Notes: generated by a model from the letters alone, not told the origin. Counted from the stretch's first letter, positions 17,925 to 27,056 are shown. The stretch: DNA of 64,000 bases from Gottfriedia acidiceleris (GCF_004138285.1 NZ_SCFN01000001.1:682001-746000), one strand, 5' to 3'. Translations and numbers: made by a program.

Positions 17925-18929
17925 ATGGAAAAGGTTACAACTTCAAACCGTCATGAACAGCTTGGTCTATCAAATGATGACGTTCTTAGTATGTATGAAA
18001 CAATGCTAATGGCACGTCGTATTGATGAGCGTATGTGGTTATTAAATCGTGCTGGTAAAATTCCGTTCGTTATTTCTTGTCAAGGTCAAGAAGCAGCTCA
18101 AGTAGGATCAGCGTATGCATTAGATAATACAAAAGATTACGTATTACCATATTACCGTGATATGGGTGTTGTTTTACAATTCGGAATGACAGCAAAAGAA
18201 TTAATGCTTTCTGGTTTTGCAAAAGCAGAAGATCCAAACTCTGGTGGACGTCAAATGCCAGGTCATTTTGGACAAAAGAAAAATCGTATCGTTACAGGTT
18301 CATCTCCAGTTACAACACAAGTACCACACGCTGTTGGTGTATCTCTAGCTGCAAAAATGGAAGGTAAAGATATTGTCTCTTGGGTTTCATTTGGTGAAGG
18401 TTCTTCTAACCAAGGTGATTTCCATGAAGGTGCAAACTTTGCTGGTGTACATAAGTTACCAGTAATTTTCATGTGTGAAAATAACAAATATGCTATCTCA
18501 GTACCGATTGAGAAGCAATTAGCATGTGAAAAAGTATCGGATCGTGCAATTGGATACGGCATGCCTGGTTTCACTGTTGATGGAAATGATCCTTTAGAAG
18601 TTTATCGTGTAACAAAAGAAGCAGTTGACCGTGCTCGTCGTGGAGAAGGTCCAACATTAATCGAAGCTGTATCTTATCGATTAACTGCACACTCTAGTGA
18701 TGATGATGATCGTATTTACCGTTCTCGTGAAGAAGTAGAAGAAGCAAAAAGCAAAGATTGCTTATTTACATTTGCTAAATACCTTCATGAAGTTGGTGTG
18801 TTAACAGAAGAAATAGAAAAAGAATTAGATACAAAAGTTCGTGCGATCGTTGATGAAGCAACTGACTACGCAGAAAACGCTCCATATGCAGCAGCTGAGC
18901 ATGCATTGAAGTTTGTTTACGAAGAATAA
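17925..18929 (+). CDS. bkdAA: Branched-chain alpha-keto acid dehydrogenase E1 alpha subunit
   Basis: 334 aa. With BkdAB it decarboxylates branched-chain 2-keto acids and acylates the lipoyl group of BkdB, using thiamine diphosphate. Recognisable are YYRDMGVVLQFGMT, the MPGHFG stretch, the ThDP/Mg motif GEGSSNQGDFHEGAN (about 160-175) and ending CENNKYAISVP, and the phosphorylation-loop-like YRLTAHSSDDDDRIYRSREE. The ATG follows AAAAGGGGG. Confidence 0.96.
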   Translation: MEKVTTSNRHEQLGLSNDDVLSMYETMLMARRIDERMWLLNRAGKIPFVISCQGQEAAQVGSAYALDNTKDYVLPYYRDMGVVLQFGMTAKELMLSGFAKAEDPNSGGRQMPGHFGQKKNRIVTGSSPVTTQVPHAVGVSLAAKMEGKDIVSWVSFGEGSSNQGDFHEGANFAGVHKLPVIFMCENNKYAISVPIEKQLACEKVSDRAIGYGMPGFTVDGNDPLEVYRVTKEAVDRARRGEGPTLIEAVSYRLTAHSSDDDDRIYRSREEVEEAKSKDCLFTFAKYLHEVGVLTEEIEKELDTKVRAIVDEATDYAENAPYAAAEHALKFVYEE

Positions 18930-18945
18930 GAGGGGGTAGGACAAT

Positions 18946-19929
18946 ATGGCAGTAATGTCTTATATAGATGCAGTAACTTTAGCGTTAAAAGAGGAAATGG
19001 AACGCGATCCAAAGGTATTTGTATTAGGGGAAGACGTTGGATTAAAAGGTGGAGTATTTAAAGCGACTCATGGTCTGTATGATCAATTTGGTGAGGATCG
19101 TGTATTAGATACACCACTTGCAGAATCTGCAATTGCGGGTGTTGGTATTGGTGCTGCAATGTACGGACTTAGACCAGTAGCTGAAATGCAATTTGCTGAT
19201 TTCATTATGCCTGCAGTAAACCAAATTATTTCTGAGGCATCAAGAATTCGTTATCGTTCAAACAATGACTGGACTTGTCCTATTACGATTCGTGCTCCTT
19301 ATGGAGGCGGTGTACACGGTGCACTTTATCACTCTCAATCTGTTGAAAAGGTATTTGCAGGTCAACCAGGTTTAAAAATTGTAATGCCTTCTACTCCTTA
19401 TGATGTTAAAGGTTTATTAAAAGCAGCAATTCGTGATAATGACCCAGTAATTTTCTTTGAGCATAAACGTGCTTATCGATTAATTAAAGGTGAAGTACCT
19501 GAAACTGATTATGTACTTCCAATTGGTAAAGCTGATGTAAAACGTGAAGGTGAAGATATCACAATCATCACTTACGGACTATGTGTACATTTTGCTCTTC
19601 AAGCTGCTGAAAAATTAGCTCAAGATGGTATTTCTGTACATGTTTTAGACTTACGTACAATTTATCCATTAGATAAAGAATCTATTATCGAAGCTGCATC
19701 TAAAACAGGAAAAGTTTTATTAGTAACTGAAGATAATAAAGAAGGAAGTATAATGAGCGAAGTTGCAGCAATTATTGCTGAAAATTGCTTATTTGAATTA
19801 GATGCGCCAATCGCACGCCTTGCTGGCCCTGATGTTCCGGCAATGCCTTATTCTCCTACAATGGAAAAATTCTTCATGGTTAATCCAGATAAAGTAGAAA
19901 AAGCGGCTAGAGAACTTGCAGCATTTTAA
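18946..19929 (+). CDS. bkdAB: Branched-chain alpha-keto acid dehydrogenase E1 beta subunit
   Basis: 327 aa transketolase-like beta subunit. Motifs: FVLGEDVGLKGGVFKAT, DTPLAESAIAGVGIGAA (cofactor-contacting Glu), FADFIMPAVNQIISEASRIRY, and a C-terminal transketolase domain with HVLDLRTIYPLD. It starts 17 bp after bkdAA with AGAGGGGG upstream. It forms the alpha2-beta2 E1 with BkdAA. Confidence 0.96.
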   Translation: MAVMSYIDAVTLALKEEMERDPKVFVLGEDVGLKGGVFKATHGLYDQFGEDRVLDTPLAESAIAGVGIGAAMYGLRPVAEMQFADFIMPAVNQIISEASRIRYRSNNDWTCPITIRAPYGGGVHGALYHSQSVEKVFAGQPGLKIVMPSTPYDVKGLLKAAIRDNDPVIFFEHKRAYRLIKGEVPETDYVLPIGKADVKREGEDITIITYGLCVHFALQAAEKLAQDGISVHVLDLRTIYPLDKESIIEAASKTGKVLLVTEDNKEGSIMSEVAAIIAENCLFELDAPIARLAGPDVPAMPYSPTMEKFFMVNPDKVEKAARELAAF

Positions 19930-19956
19930 TGGCACTGTTTGAAAAAGGGGGACATA

Positions 19957-21291
19957 ATGATGATCGAAAATATTAAAATGCCTCAATTAGGTGAAAGTGT
20001 AACTGAGGGTACAATCAGTACTTGGTTAGTAAAAGTAGGAGATCGTGTAAATAAATACGATCCACTTGCTGAAGTTATGACAGATAAAGTTAATGCTGAA
20101 GTACCATCTTCATTTTCTGGTGTGATTAAAGAATTAATCGCAAATGAAGGTGAAACTTTAGCTGTTGGTGAAATCATTTGTACGATTGAAGTTGAAGGAG
20201 CTTCTAGTGAAGTAGCTGCTACAACAATCGAAGAAACTAAACCAGTTGAAAAAGCTGCACCTGTAGCACAAGCACAAACTCCTGTAGCTGCTGCACCGGT
20301 TCAAACTATTGCTAAAACTGATGAGTCAGGTAAAGTACGTTATTCTCCAGCTGTACTTCGATTAGCACAAGAAAATAATCTTGATCTTTCATTAATTCCT
20401 GGTACAGGAAATAATGGTCGAGTTACTCGAAAAGACGTTTTAAATGCGATCGCAAATGGTGTACCTCAAGCGGCACCAGCACCTGTTGCAGTTGAAACTC
20501 CTGCTCAACCAGTTGTAGCACAAACTGCTCCTGCTACCCAAGTAGCTAAAGTACCTGCTGCAGCACCAGCACCTGTTATTCCTACAGCAGTTGGCGATAT
20601 TGAAATTCCAGTTACAGGTGTCCGTAAAGCAATTGCTGCAAATATGTTACGTAGTAAACATGAAGCTCCACATGCTTGGATGATGATCGAAGTAGATGTT
20701 ACAAACTTAGTTAATTACAGAAACAGCATTAAAGATTCTTTCAAGAAAAAAGAAGGTTTCTCTTTAACATTCTTCGCATTCTTTGTTAAAGCTGTAGCGC
20801 AAGCACTTAAAGAATACCCAATGATTAATTCAATGTGGGCTGGAGACAAAATCATCCAAAAGAAAGATATTAACTTATCAATCGCTGTTGCAACAGACGA
20901 TGCATTATTTGTTCCAGTAATTAAAAATGCTGATGAGAAAACAATCAAAGGTATTGCACGTGAAATTACTGAATTAGCTACAAAAGTTCGTACTGGTAAA
21001 TTAAAATCAGACGAAATGCAAGGTGGCACATTCACAGTAAATAACACTGGATCATTTGGTAGTGTTCAAAGCGCGGGTATCATTAACTACCCACAAGCTG
21101 CAATTTTACAAATTGAAAGCATCGTAAAACGTCCAGCGGTTGTAAACGGAATGATTGGCGTTCGCGATATGGTTAACCTATGCTTATCACTTGATCACCG
21201 TGTACTTGACGGATTCATTTGTGGTAAATTCTTAGGAAGAGTAAAAGAAATCCTAGAAAATACAACAAAAGAAAATACGAACGTATATTAA
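19957..21291 (+). CDS. bkdB: Branched-chain alpha-keto acid dehydrogenase E2 (dihydrolipoyl acyltransferase)
   Basis: 444 aa. A lipoyl domain (about 1-80) has the lipoylation lysine in MTDKVNAE. An Ala/Pro/Thr-rich linker, a peripheral-subunit-binding domain (KVRYSPAVLRLAQENNLDLS, about 125-165), a second linker and the catalytic domain with SLDHRVLDGFICGKFL (active-site His) follow. The start is ATG at 19957 or 19960; a TTG at 19939 lies upstream of the GGGGG site and is rejected. It is the last gene of the bkd operon. Confidence 0.96.
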   Translation: MMIENIKMPQLGESVTEGTISTWLVKVGDRVNKYDPLAEVMTDKVNAEVPSSFSGVIKELIANEGETLAVGEIICTIEVEGASSEVAATTIEETKPVEKAAPVAQAQTPVAAAPVQTIAKTDESGKVRYSPAVLRLAQENNLDLSLIPGTGNNGRVTRKDVLNAIANGVPQAAPAPVAVETPAQPVVAQTAPATQVAKVPAAAPAPVIPTAVGDIEIPVTGVRKAIAANMLRSKHEAPHAWMMIEVDVTNLVNYRNSIKDSFKKKEGFSLTFFAFFVKAVAQALKEYPMINSMWAGDKIIQKKDINLSIAVATDDALFVPVIKNADEKTIKGIAREITELATKVRTGKLKSDEMQGGTFTVNNTGSFGSVQSAGIINYPQAAILQIESIVKRPAVVNGMIGVRDMVNLCLSLDHRVLDGFICGKFLGRVKEILENTTKENTNVY

Positions 21292-21300
21292 TTCTTAAAC

Positions 21301-21335
21301 GAAAGAGGTTGTCCCAAGGGCAACTTCTTTTTTTG
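21301..21335 (+). terminator. Terminator of the bkd operon
   Basis: GAAAGAGGTTGTCCC (21301-21315) pairs with GGGCAACTTCTTT (21318-21330) with one G-T pair, followed by seven T. Confidence 0.88.
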
Positions 21336-21386
21336 TTATTTTGTAAAAATGCGATTTAAAAATAGAGTGATTGAAAGGCTGAGGTA

Positions 21387-21522
21387 GTGAAAATTAAAAT
21401 CGTAGTGCAAATAAAATTGTGAAACGTACAATTAGAAATCAGAAACTGTAATTATAAACTGCTGTAGGTGCAAATAAAATAGTGAATCTGCAATTAAAAT
21501 TAGTAAAACTGCAAATAAATCC
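21387..21522 (+). repeat. Degenerate tandem array, about seven units of 18-22 bp
   Basis: Units start near 21387, 21405, 21426, 21446, 21468, 21488 and 21509. The best preserved are GTGCAAATAAAATTGTGAAA at 21405, GTGCAAATAAAATAGTGAAT at 21468 and CTGCAATTAAAATTAGTAAA at 21488. The shared core is (G/C)TGCAAWTAAAAT. The period is close to two helical turns. It lies in the 500-bp gap between the bkd terminator and a GNAT gene. Function unknown. Confidence 0.6.
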
Positions 21523-21801
21523 TTTAGTATCCCAAATAAGATAAGATATTACCTATACCGGTTATAGTATAACGCTAATTATCTATAAAAATGGCCACAT
21601 AAAAGAACGCATAATGAAAAACACCGCCGAGATACCCCCCTCAACCATGTTACAGGTAATAAAATCAATTATTTTATCAATAAAAAAAGGAGTATATGTG
21701 TGTCCTCATTCCTGAATTATAAAATAGACCTTTTTTAGTGACTTGTGATAAAATTAAATAATTATAAAATTCTGTATTTTTTATAAAAAGGGGTGGAATT
21801 T
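21523..21801. other. Gene-free stretch upstream of the GNAT gene
   Basis: A/T-rich, with an interrupted dyad CTATA-CCGGT-TATAG near 21555-21569. No small gene with a ribosome-binding site was found. A promoter for the downstream acetyltransferase is likely here but not clear by eye. Confidence 0.4.
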
Positions 21802-22278
21802 ATGCTAGTTGAACAAAACGGCTATTACATATCAACTAATAAAGAATTATTAAACAGAGAAGTTATTTATAACTTTTTAGACAAAGATTCATATTGGGCA
21901 AATGAAATTCCTTATGAATACATTGATCGATTTATCAAAGGGTCTTTCTGTTTTGGTGTTTACAAGGGGAATCCAGAAGAAAGTGAACCAACTCAAGTAG
22001 GCTTCGCAAGAGTAGTATCAGATGGCGTCACATTTGCTTATTTAGCAGATGTATTTATTCTCCCAGAATATCGCAAACAAGGCTTATCAAAATGGCTAAT
22101 GGAACAAATCATGAGTTATGAAAAACTATCAACCGTACGAACATTCATGCTTCGCACAAGAGATGCTCACAACTTATATCGCAAATACGGCTTCGAAGTG
22201 ATTGATAATAGTAACAACCGATTCATGGCTATTTTAAAAGAAAATCTGTATCGAAATATGAAAAATAATAGGGAATAG
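21802..22278 (+). CDS. GNAT family N-acetyltransferase
   Basis: 158 aa from the ATG at 21802, with AAAAGGGG six to ten bases upstream; an in-frame GTG at 21793 overlaps that site. The fold signature is FAYLADVFILPEYRKQGLSKWLMEQIM, containing the acetyl-CoA pyrophosphate-binding Arg/Gln-x-x-Gly loop, followed by FMLRTRDAHNLYRKYGFEVID. The substrate cannot be told. It is a single gene with no obvious partner. Confidence 0.88.
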   Translation: MLVEQNGYYISTNKELLNREVIYNFLDKDSYWANEIPYEYIDRFIKGSFCFGVYKGNPEESEPTQVGFARVVSDGVTFAYLADVFILPEYRKQGLSKWLMEQIMSYEKLSTVRTFMLRTRDAHNLYRKYGFEVIDNSNNRFMAILKENLYRNMKNNRE

Positions 22279-22504
22279 GATGCCATTCCTCTTCTCTATA
22301 GCCCTCTTTTCCACGCCTTCATGCTATACCATTTTCGTAAAATACCTCTAGAATTGACTTTATTCAGAGATTTAGACCTTTTCCTAAGTCCTTTACTCAA
22401 CCTCCATTTCACTTTTAGATCCCTAAACTAAAACCTTTACAAACTGTAATATTTGTAAGATAATTTACAAATATGTGACATCTTAGAGAAATAGGGGGGA
22501 TAAG

Positions 22505-23755
22505 ATGTTTAAAAATTTATCTGCCGTACATCCTGTTGCTTGGAATATCGTTATTGGAACTTTATTCGTTAGATTTGCTAGCACAGTAAGTATGCCATTT
22601 TTAGCTATTTATTTAACTTCAGTTAAACATATCTCACCTGCAATGGTTGGGATTATGTTAACGGTTTCATCTTTTTTAGGGGTGTTTTTTAGTTTTATTG
22701 GAGGAACTCTTTCTGATCGTATTGGAAGGAAAACTATTTTATTATCGAGTATTTTCTTATGGTCTATTACATTGGTTGGATTTGGACTAGGAAATTCATT
22801 CGCCTGGTTTTTCGTGCTGAACTCGATCTTAAATATTTGTTCATCATTTTTCGAACCTTCTTCAAGGGCATTACTTTCTGATTTAACCGACGAGAAATCA
22901 AAACTGTTAGTCTTTAATTTGCGATATGCTGCGATTAATGTTGGGGTTGCAGTAGGTCCTTTAGTAGGTTTATATCTAGGAAGCTCTAAAAGCACATTGC
23001 CATTTGTATTATCTGGAATTGTGTACTTTTTTTATGGTTTAACATTATTATTTATGTTATCAAAGTATAAAATTGGAGAAGGAAAGTCTGCTTCAGCAAC
23101 TAACAAAGTTTCGATGAAGGCGTCGTTTTCAATTTTACGTAAGGATATCATCTTTGCTTTAACGATTCTAACAATCTGTTTTTATGGTCTTGGTTATTCA
23201 CAAAGCTTTTCAACAATGTCTCAATATTTTGCGAATGCACCACAGTTTCATAATGGCGTTAAACTGTATGCGTATTTAACAACAATTAATGCAGTAACTG
23301 TAGTAATACTTCAATTCCCAATTGTAAGTAGAATGAAGAATTTTTCACCTACTGTATCTATGATGATCGGGAATGTGATTGTTAGTTTAGCTGTTGCTGG
23401 ATTTGGGTTATTTACTAACTTTTTCTTATTAGCAATCGTAATGATTGTGTTAACTGTAGGAGAAATATTTGCATTTACATTTACAGATGTATTTGTCGAT
23501 CAGCTTGCTCCTGAAGAATTAAAGGGAACTTATTTTGGGGCAATGGGATTCTCAAAACTCGGTTTCGTTTTCGGTCCAGCGCTTGGTGGAAGTTTATTAG
23601 CTTACTTCGGATATGAAAATGGCGGCCGTGGATTTGTTATTATTAGTGCAATCGCTTTTATAAGTTTTCCAATGATGTTTTTTGTAAATCGACTTTTTCA
23701 AAAAAGAAAAGAAGTCAAGGTTGAATCGGATACAAAATTAACTGTTAATTCATAA
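22505..23755 (+). CDS. MFS transporter, drug/multidrug efflux-like
   Basis: 416 aa with about 12 hydrophobic segments. The loop 2-3 motif GGTLSDRIGRKTILL is the MFS motif A, and ALLSDLTDEKSKLLVFNLRYAAINVGVAVGPLVG resembles motif C of antiporters. The ATG has AGGGGGGAT upstream. Length and motifs suggest a proton-coupled exporter of the DHA1 type; the substrate is unknown. Confidence 0.9.
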   Translation: MFKNLSAVHPVAWNIVIGTLFVRFASTVSMPFLAIYLTSVKHISPAMVGIMLTVSSFLGVFFSFIGGTLSDRIGRKTILLSSIFLWSITLVGFGLGNSFAWFFVLNSILNICSSFFEPSSRALLSDLTDEKSKLLVFNLRYAAINVGVAVGPLVGLYLGSSKSTLPFVLSGIVYFFYGLTLLFMLSKYKIGEGKSASATNKVSMKASFSILRKDIIFALTILTICFYGLGYSQSFSTMSQYFANAPQFHNGVKLYAYLTTINAVTVVILQFPIVSRMKNFSPTVSMMIGNVIVSLAVAGFGLFTNFFLLAIVMIVLTVGEIFAFTFTDVFVDQLAPEELKGTYFGAMGFSKLGFVFGPALGGSLLAYFGYENGGRGFVIISAIAFISFPMMFFVNRLFQKRKEVKVESDTKLTVNS

Positions 23756-23784
23756 AAGAACGCTTTAAAAGCGTTCTTTTTTCT
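23754..23784 (+). terminator. Terminator after the MFS gene
   Basis: AAAAGAACGCTTT (23754-23766) pairs with AAAGCGTTCTTTT (23768-23780) across one base, and T-rich sequence follows. The stem overlaps the stop codon. Confidence 0.85.
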
Positions 23785-23958
23785 TTCAGAGTGTTAAAGT
23801 TATTACTTAATTATTTACATTCCTAGTACTTTTTTTAATATTGCCGTTCGGTATAGGAGAAGCTTAAATATTAGAGTTTATTCATTTCATACTAAAAAAG
23901 TATGCTTTCGTTCATTTCCTCATATATTTGTATAAACAAGCGATATGGAGGGAGAGAT

Positions 23959-24270
23959 ATGGACGAACTTCTTTTTGATCAGCTTAAGTTATTAAGTTGG
24001 GACTGTATAATATTAGAAGGTGCTAGTGAGCAAGAAGAAGAGCTAATGAAAAATGTATTATCCACATTACATTCAATCGGATTAAAAAATAAAATTGATG
24101 CAAAAGTTTTATTTATTGCAGGAGATGTGGAAAAGATTGATCAATTTGTCATGAAAAATCCATTCGTAACCGTTATACGAGTTGTTGAAGAATTAAATGA
24201 AGATTACCAATACGCCATATCTACTTTAGCTCATTTACCGAATGTAATCGTAGAGCTAGTGAATGAATAA
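23959..24270 (+). CDS. Conserved-looking hypothetical protein, 103 aa
   Basis: From the ATG at 23959 with GGAGGGAGAG at the right spacing; an upstream in-frame ATG at 23902 lies before that site. I do not recognise the family. The protein is soluble and acidic (MDELLFDQLKLLSWDCIILEG, then VLFIAGDVEKIDQFVMKNPFVTVIRVVEELNEDY), with alternating strand- and helix-like stretches suggesting a small alpha/beta fold. It sits just upstream of brxB, with no terminator seen between them. Confidence 0.75.
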   Translation: MDELLFDQLKLLSWDCIILEGASEQEEELMKNVLSTLHSIGLKNKIDAKVLFIAGDVEKIDQFVMKNPFVTVIRVVEELNEDYQYAISTLAHLPNVIVELVNE

Positions 24271-24380
24271 TTATGACGATAAAAGTTTAATTTGAAATAA
24301 TAAAACTAGCAGGTTCAAAAGCTTGAATTAATAGCCGCTAAATTGGTAAGATGAAAAAAAGCATGTAAGGAGTAGATGAA

Positions 24381-24818
24381 ATGAATATGAATTTTAATTT
24401 TTTTATGAATGATGTTGTCCATACTGCACGTCAAGAGATCGTAGCGGCTGGTTATGCAGAGTTAAAAACACCAGAGGAAGTCGAGCAAGCATTAGAAAAG
24501 AAAGGCACTACACTTGTAATGGTAAACTCAGTATGTGGTTGTGCTGGTGGTATTGCTCGTCCTGCAGCAGCACATTCAGTGCATTATGATGCAAGACCTG
24601 ACCAATTAGTAACTGTGTTTGCAGGGCAAGATAAAGAAGCTACAGCGAAAGCTCGTGAATATTTTACTGGTAAAGCACCATCATCTCCGTCATTTGCTCT
24701 TTTAAAAGACGGTGAACTTGTTGCGATGGTTGAGCGTCATGAAATAGAAGGTCATGATCCAATGCAAGTCATTCAAAAACTTCAAAATTACTTCGATCAA
24801 TTTTGTGAAGAAATTTAA
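24381..24818 (+). CDS. brxB: Bacilliredoxin BrxB (YqiW family)
   Basis: 145 aa DUF1094 protein. Bacilliredoxins remove bacillithiol from S-bacillithiolated proteins after oxidative stress. The CGC active site is at residues 52-54 ([16 protein letters not shown]). [18 protein letters not shown] and [11 protein letters not shown] are also family-typical. The ATG follows AAGGAG. yqiW sits next to the yqj cluster in B. subtilis, so the location is conserved. Confidence 0.97.
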   Translation: MNMNFNFFMNDVVHTARQEIVAAGYAELKTPEEVEQALEKKGTTLVMVNSVCGCAGGIARPAAAHSVHYDARPDQLVTVFAGQDKEATAKAREYFTGKAPSSPSFALLKDGELVAMVERHEIEGHDPMQVIQKLQNYFDQFCEEI

Positions 24819-24820
24819 AT

Positions 24821-24873
24821 AAAAAGTACAAAAATTTATGGGGGGAATTCCATAAATTTTTGTACTTTTTTTG
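24821..24873 (+). terminator. Long perfect terminator hairpin after brxB
   Basis: A 21-bp perfect stem: the A-rich arm 24821-24841 (AAAAAGTAC to TTTATGG) pairs with 24850-24870, and TTT follows. It is symmetrical enough to work on both strands, serving the convergent small membrane protein gene as well. Confidence 0.88.
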
Positions 24874-24918
24874 TGCATAATATTATTATTATGTAAACTG
24901 TGTTTTAAATGAAGCGTT

Positions 24919-25113
24919 TTAATTAATTATTTTGTAAATAAAATAAAAGATAAAAAAGAAAGATAATGCAGCTAAAGAGCAAGTAAAAATTAATAACATT
25001 AATGCATCTTTATATGCTGTTTCATCATATTTTACTCGAAAAGCGAAGGATTCTAATCTATATTTTTTTAATTTTCTATATTGGTTTAAATCGATAATGT
25101 TTGATTGATCCAC
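24919..25113 (-). CDS. Small membrane protein of unknown function
   Basis: 64 aa. The ATG has AAGGAGAGGTG on the minus strand at normal spacing, which supports a real gene. A polar N-terminus (MDQSNIIDLNQYRKLKKYRLE) is followed by one long hydrophobic segment (ALMLLIFTCSLAALSFFFIFYFIYKII). No family recognised. It is convergent with brxB. Confidence 0.75.
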   Translation of the reverse strand: MDQSNIIDLNQYRKLKKYRLESFAFRVKYDETAYKDALMLLIFTCSLAALSFFFIFYFIYKIIN

Positions 25114-25267
25114 AACACACCTCTCCTTTGTAGTACTAATATATTAATTAAATTTTAAAATATTCTAAATAATTAGTAAAGTTGTTTTGCAAACAAATTA
25201 ATAGTAAATTATGCCATAATTAATAGAAATAAAATTTCTAATATGCTTGAAAGGTAAGTGGGATTTT

Positions 25268-25753
25268 GTGAAATATACTTTATGCTTTATCAAACGAAAT
25301 GATGAACTATTAATGTTAAATCGTATAAATGCTCCAACAATGGGAATTTGGAATGGTGTTGGTGGAAAAATAGAAAAAGGAGAAACAATCGAAAGATCAG
25401 TTCAAAGAGAGATTGCAGAAGAAACCGGAATCCATATTGAATTGAAAGATATAACTTATAAAGGTAAAGTGACCTGGCATGAAGAAGATGTGGATTTCGG
25501 AGGTATGTATTTATTTTTGGCCGAGGTTTCAAATAGCTTAACATATGATACGCCTTTAAAAACAGATGAGGGAATTTTAGATTGGAAAAAAATTGATTGG
25601 GTAATAGATGAAAAAAATCAAGGAGTAGGAGAGTGTATTCCTTATTTTCTTCCTATACTATTAAATAATGAGCGGAATCATCACTATTCCTTTTATTATA
25701 AGGAGAATACGGTAGTTGATGTAGTAATAGAAGAAGAAATTTTAATATTATAA
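25268..25753 (+). CDS. Nudix hydrolase (8-oxo-dGTP diphosphatase-like)
   Basis: 161 aa from the GTG at 25268, which gives the family-typical start M-KYTLCFIKRNDELLMLNR; a TTG at 25247 would add seven residues. The Nudix box is complete: G-x5-E-x7-REIxEEtGI at about residues 33-55 (GKIEKGE ... REIAEETGI). MutT/YtkD-type enzymes clean nucleotide pools or hydrolyse other nucleoside diphosphates; the substrate is not decidable here. Confidence 0.9.
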   Translation: MKYTLCFIKRNDELLMLNRINAPTMGIWNGVGGKIEKGETIERSVQREIAEETGIHIELKDITYKGKVTWHEEDVDFGGMYLFLAEVSNSLTYDTPLKTDEGILDWKKIDWVIDEKNQGVGECIPYFLPILLNNERNHHYSFYYKENTVVDVVIEEEILIL

Positions 25754-25789
25754 AATAATTTATAAATGAATAATGTAATCATTTTTATG

Positions 25790-25820
25790 AAAATACCATT
25801 TCTAAAGTGGTATTTTTTTT
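25790..25820 (+). terminator. Terminator after the Nudix gene
   Basis: AAAATACCA (25790-25798) pairs with TGGTATTTT (25808-25816), followed by more T. Confidence 0.85.
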
Positions 25821-25831
25821 ATGAATAGGTG

Positions 25832-25845
25832 TGAAAACGCTTAAA
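25832..25845 (+). promoter_or_regulatory. Candidate catabolite-responsive element (cre)
   Basis: TGAAAACGCTTAAA matches the recalled CcpA consensus TGWAANCGNTNWCA at 13 of 14 positions. It is about 370 bases upstream of the ABC substrate-binding gene, farther than most active cre sites, so function is uncertain. Confidence 0.4.
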
Positions 25846-25895
25846 TTTGGGGGAATTTAAGTATTCGGTAATGAAAAATGTAGTGGTTTGCGAGA

Positions 25896-26048
25896 TTTGT
25901 CGAAAACTTTTTGAAAGATTTGAAAAGTATGATAACAAGACTCTTATTCAACTGGTTGAATAAATATATAAATATAATGAATATTAATGTAAAAATATTA
26001 TTTATAATATCCTTGTAAAATTAAGGTTTATCTAATTTTTTTGTCGAA
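25896..26048 (+). promoter_or_regulatory. Two Spo0A-box-like sites (TTTGTCGAA)
   Basis: Exact TTTGTCGAA followed by AAC or AAA at 25896-25904 and 26040-26048. A third copy, TTTGTCGAA at 28423-28431, sits between the aminotransferase and permease genes. The recalled Spo0A box is TGTCGAA within TTTGTCRAA. See findings. Confidence 0.4.
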
Positions 26049-26064
26049 AACCTAAAAAATATAG

Positions 26065-26092
26065 TTGCATATTTATTAGTATGTGTTAAAAT
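26065..26092 (+). promoter_or_regulatory. Candidate sigma-A promoter of the ABC/aminotransferase operon
   Basis: TTGCAT (26065-26070), a 16-base spacer and TAAAAT (26087-26092), about 110 bases before the first gene. A TTTGTCGAA site ends 17 bases upstream of the -35. Confidence 0.45.
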
Positions 26093-26203
26093 TCATTTTG
26101 TGGAATAATTATTCATTCAAAAAAAATGGTTGTTTAATAGAATACTAAAAAAGATAATATAAATAATAAGTTTGAATTTTTAAAAAATTAGGGGGAAGCA
26201 TTT

Positions 26204-26959
26204 ATGAAAAAAATAGTCGGAGTTTTAGCTGCATCAGCATTATCAATTGGAATGTTATCTGCTTGTAACAAGTCAGATGATAAAACCTTAATCTTAGGAA
26301 CAAGTGCGGATTATAAGCCTTATGAATTTATTGACACAAAAAATGACAAAATAGTAGGGTTTGATGTTGATTTAGCTAAAGCGCTTGGTAAAAAAACTGG
26401 TTACACTGTTAAAGTAAAAGACATTGATTTTAACTCACTAATTACTGCAATGAATGCAGATAAAGTAGATTTTATAATGGCAGGTATGAAAAAGACACCT
26501 GAGCGTGCGAAAAATGCAGATTTCACTGAACCGTATTTCACAGATCAAAATGAAATAATTGTAAATAAAGATTCAAACATTAAAAGTGTTGAAGATTTAA
26601 AAGGAAAAACAGTCGGTGTACAAGCTGGTTCAATTCAAGAAACAAAAGCAATTGAAGTTTCTAAAAAGGTTGGATTTAAAGTTGAAAACCGTAATCGTAT
26701 TCCTGAGATGGTAGAAGAATTAAAAGCTGGACGATTTGATGCTGTTGTTATCGAACAATCTGTAGCAAGTGGTTATCTAAATAAATTACCAGAAATGCAA
26801 GGATTATTAATTCAAGATTTCTTTGAACAATCTGGTTCAGCAGTAGCTCTTCCAAAAGGTAGTAAATTAACGCCTAAATTTGATAAAGCACTAGCTGAAT
26901 TAAAAGAAGATGGAACTGTTGATAAATTAATTAAAAAATGGTTCGGTGAATTGAAGTAA
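26204..26959 (+). CDS. Amino-acid ABC transporter substrate-binding lipoprotein
   Basis: 251 aa, SBP family 3. A signal peptide with lipobox LSAC, in MKKIVGVLAASALSIGMLSAC, predicts lipid anchoring at Cys21. Family motifs: LGTSADYKPYEF, IVGFDVDLAKALGKKTG, DKVDFIMAGMKKTPERAKNADFTEPYF, LKGKTVGVQAGS. It is probably an arginine, glutamine or histidine type binder, but the ligand cannot be read off. The aminotransferase, permease and ATPase follow on the same strand, so this is an uptake operon with built-in catabolism. Confidence 0.93.
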   Translation: MKKIVGVLAASALSIGMLSACNKSDDKTLILGTSADYKPYEFIDTKNDKIVGFDVDLAKALGKKTGYTVKVKDIDFNSLITAMNADKVDFIMAGMKKTPERAKNADFTEPYFTDQNEIIVNKDSNIKSVEDLKGKTVGVQAGSIQETKAIEVSKKVGFKVENRNRIPEMVEELKAGRFDAVVIEQSVASGYLNKLPEMQGLLIQDFFEQSGSAVALPKGSKLTPKFDKALAELKEDGTVDKLIKKWFGELK

Positions 26960-27056
26960 TTTGTAAGATTTTAATAGATTAAAAGATAAAAATATAGGGT
27001 ATGCCAAAAGATATAGAAAATGATAAGTTTTGTTGTAATCAGGGGAGGAATTATTG

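Larger units (their letters stand above)
25821..26064. other. Regulatory gap upstream of the amino-acid ABC operon
   Basis: There is no gene in this gap. It holds a cre-like site (25832-25845), a dyad CTTAAATT/AATTTAAG (about 25840-25861) and two identical TTTGTCGAA sites (25896-25904 and 26040-26048). The rest is A/T-rich. Confidence 0.5.
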
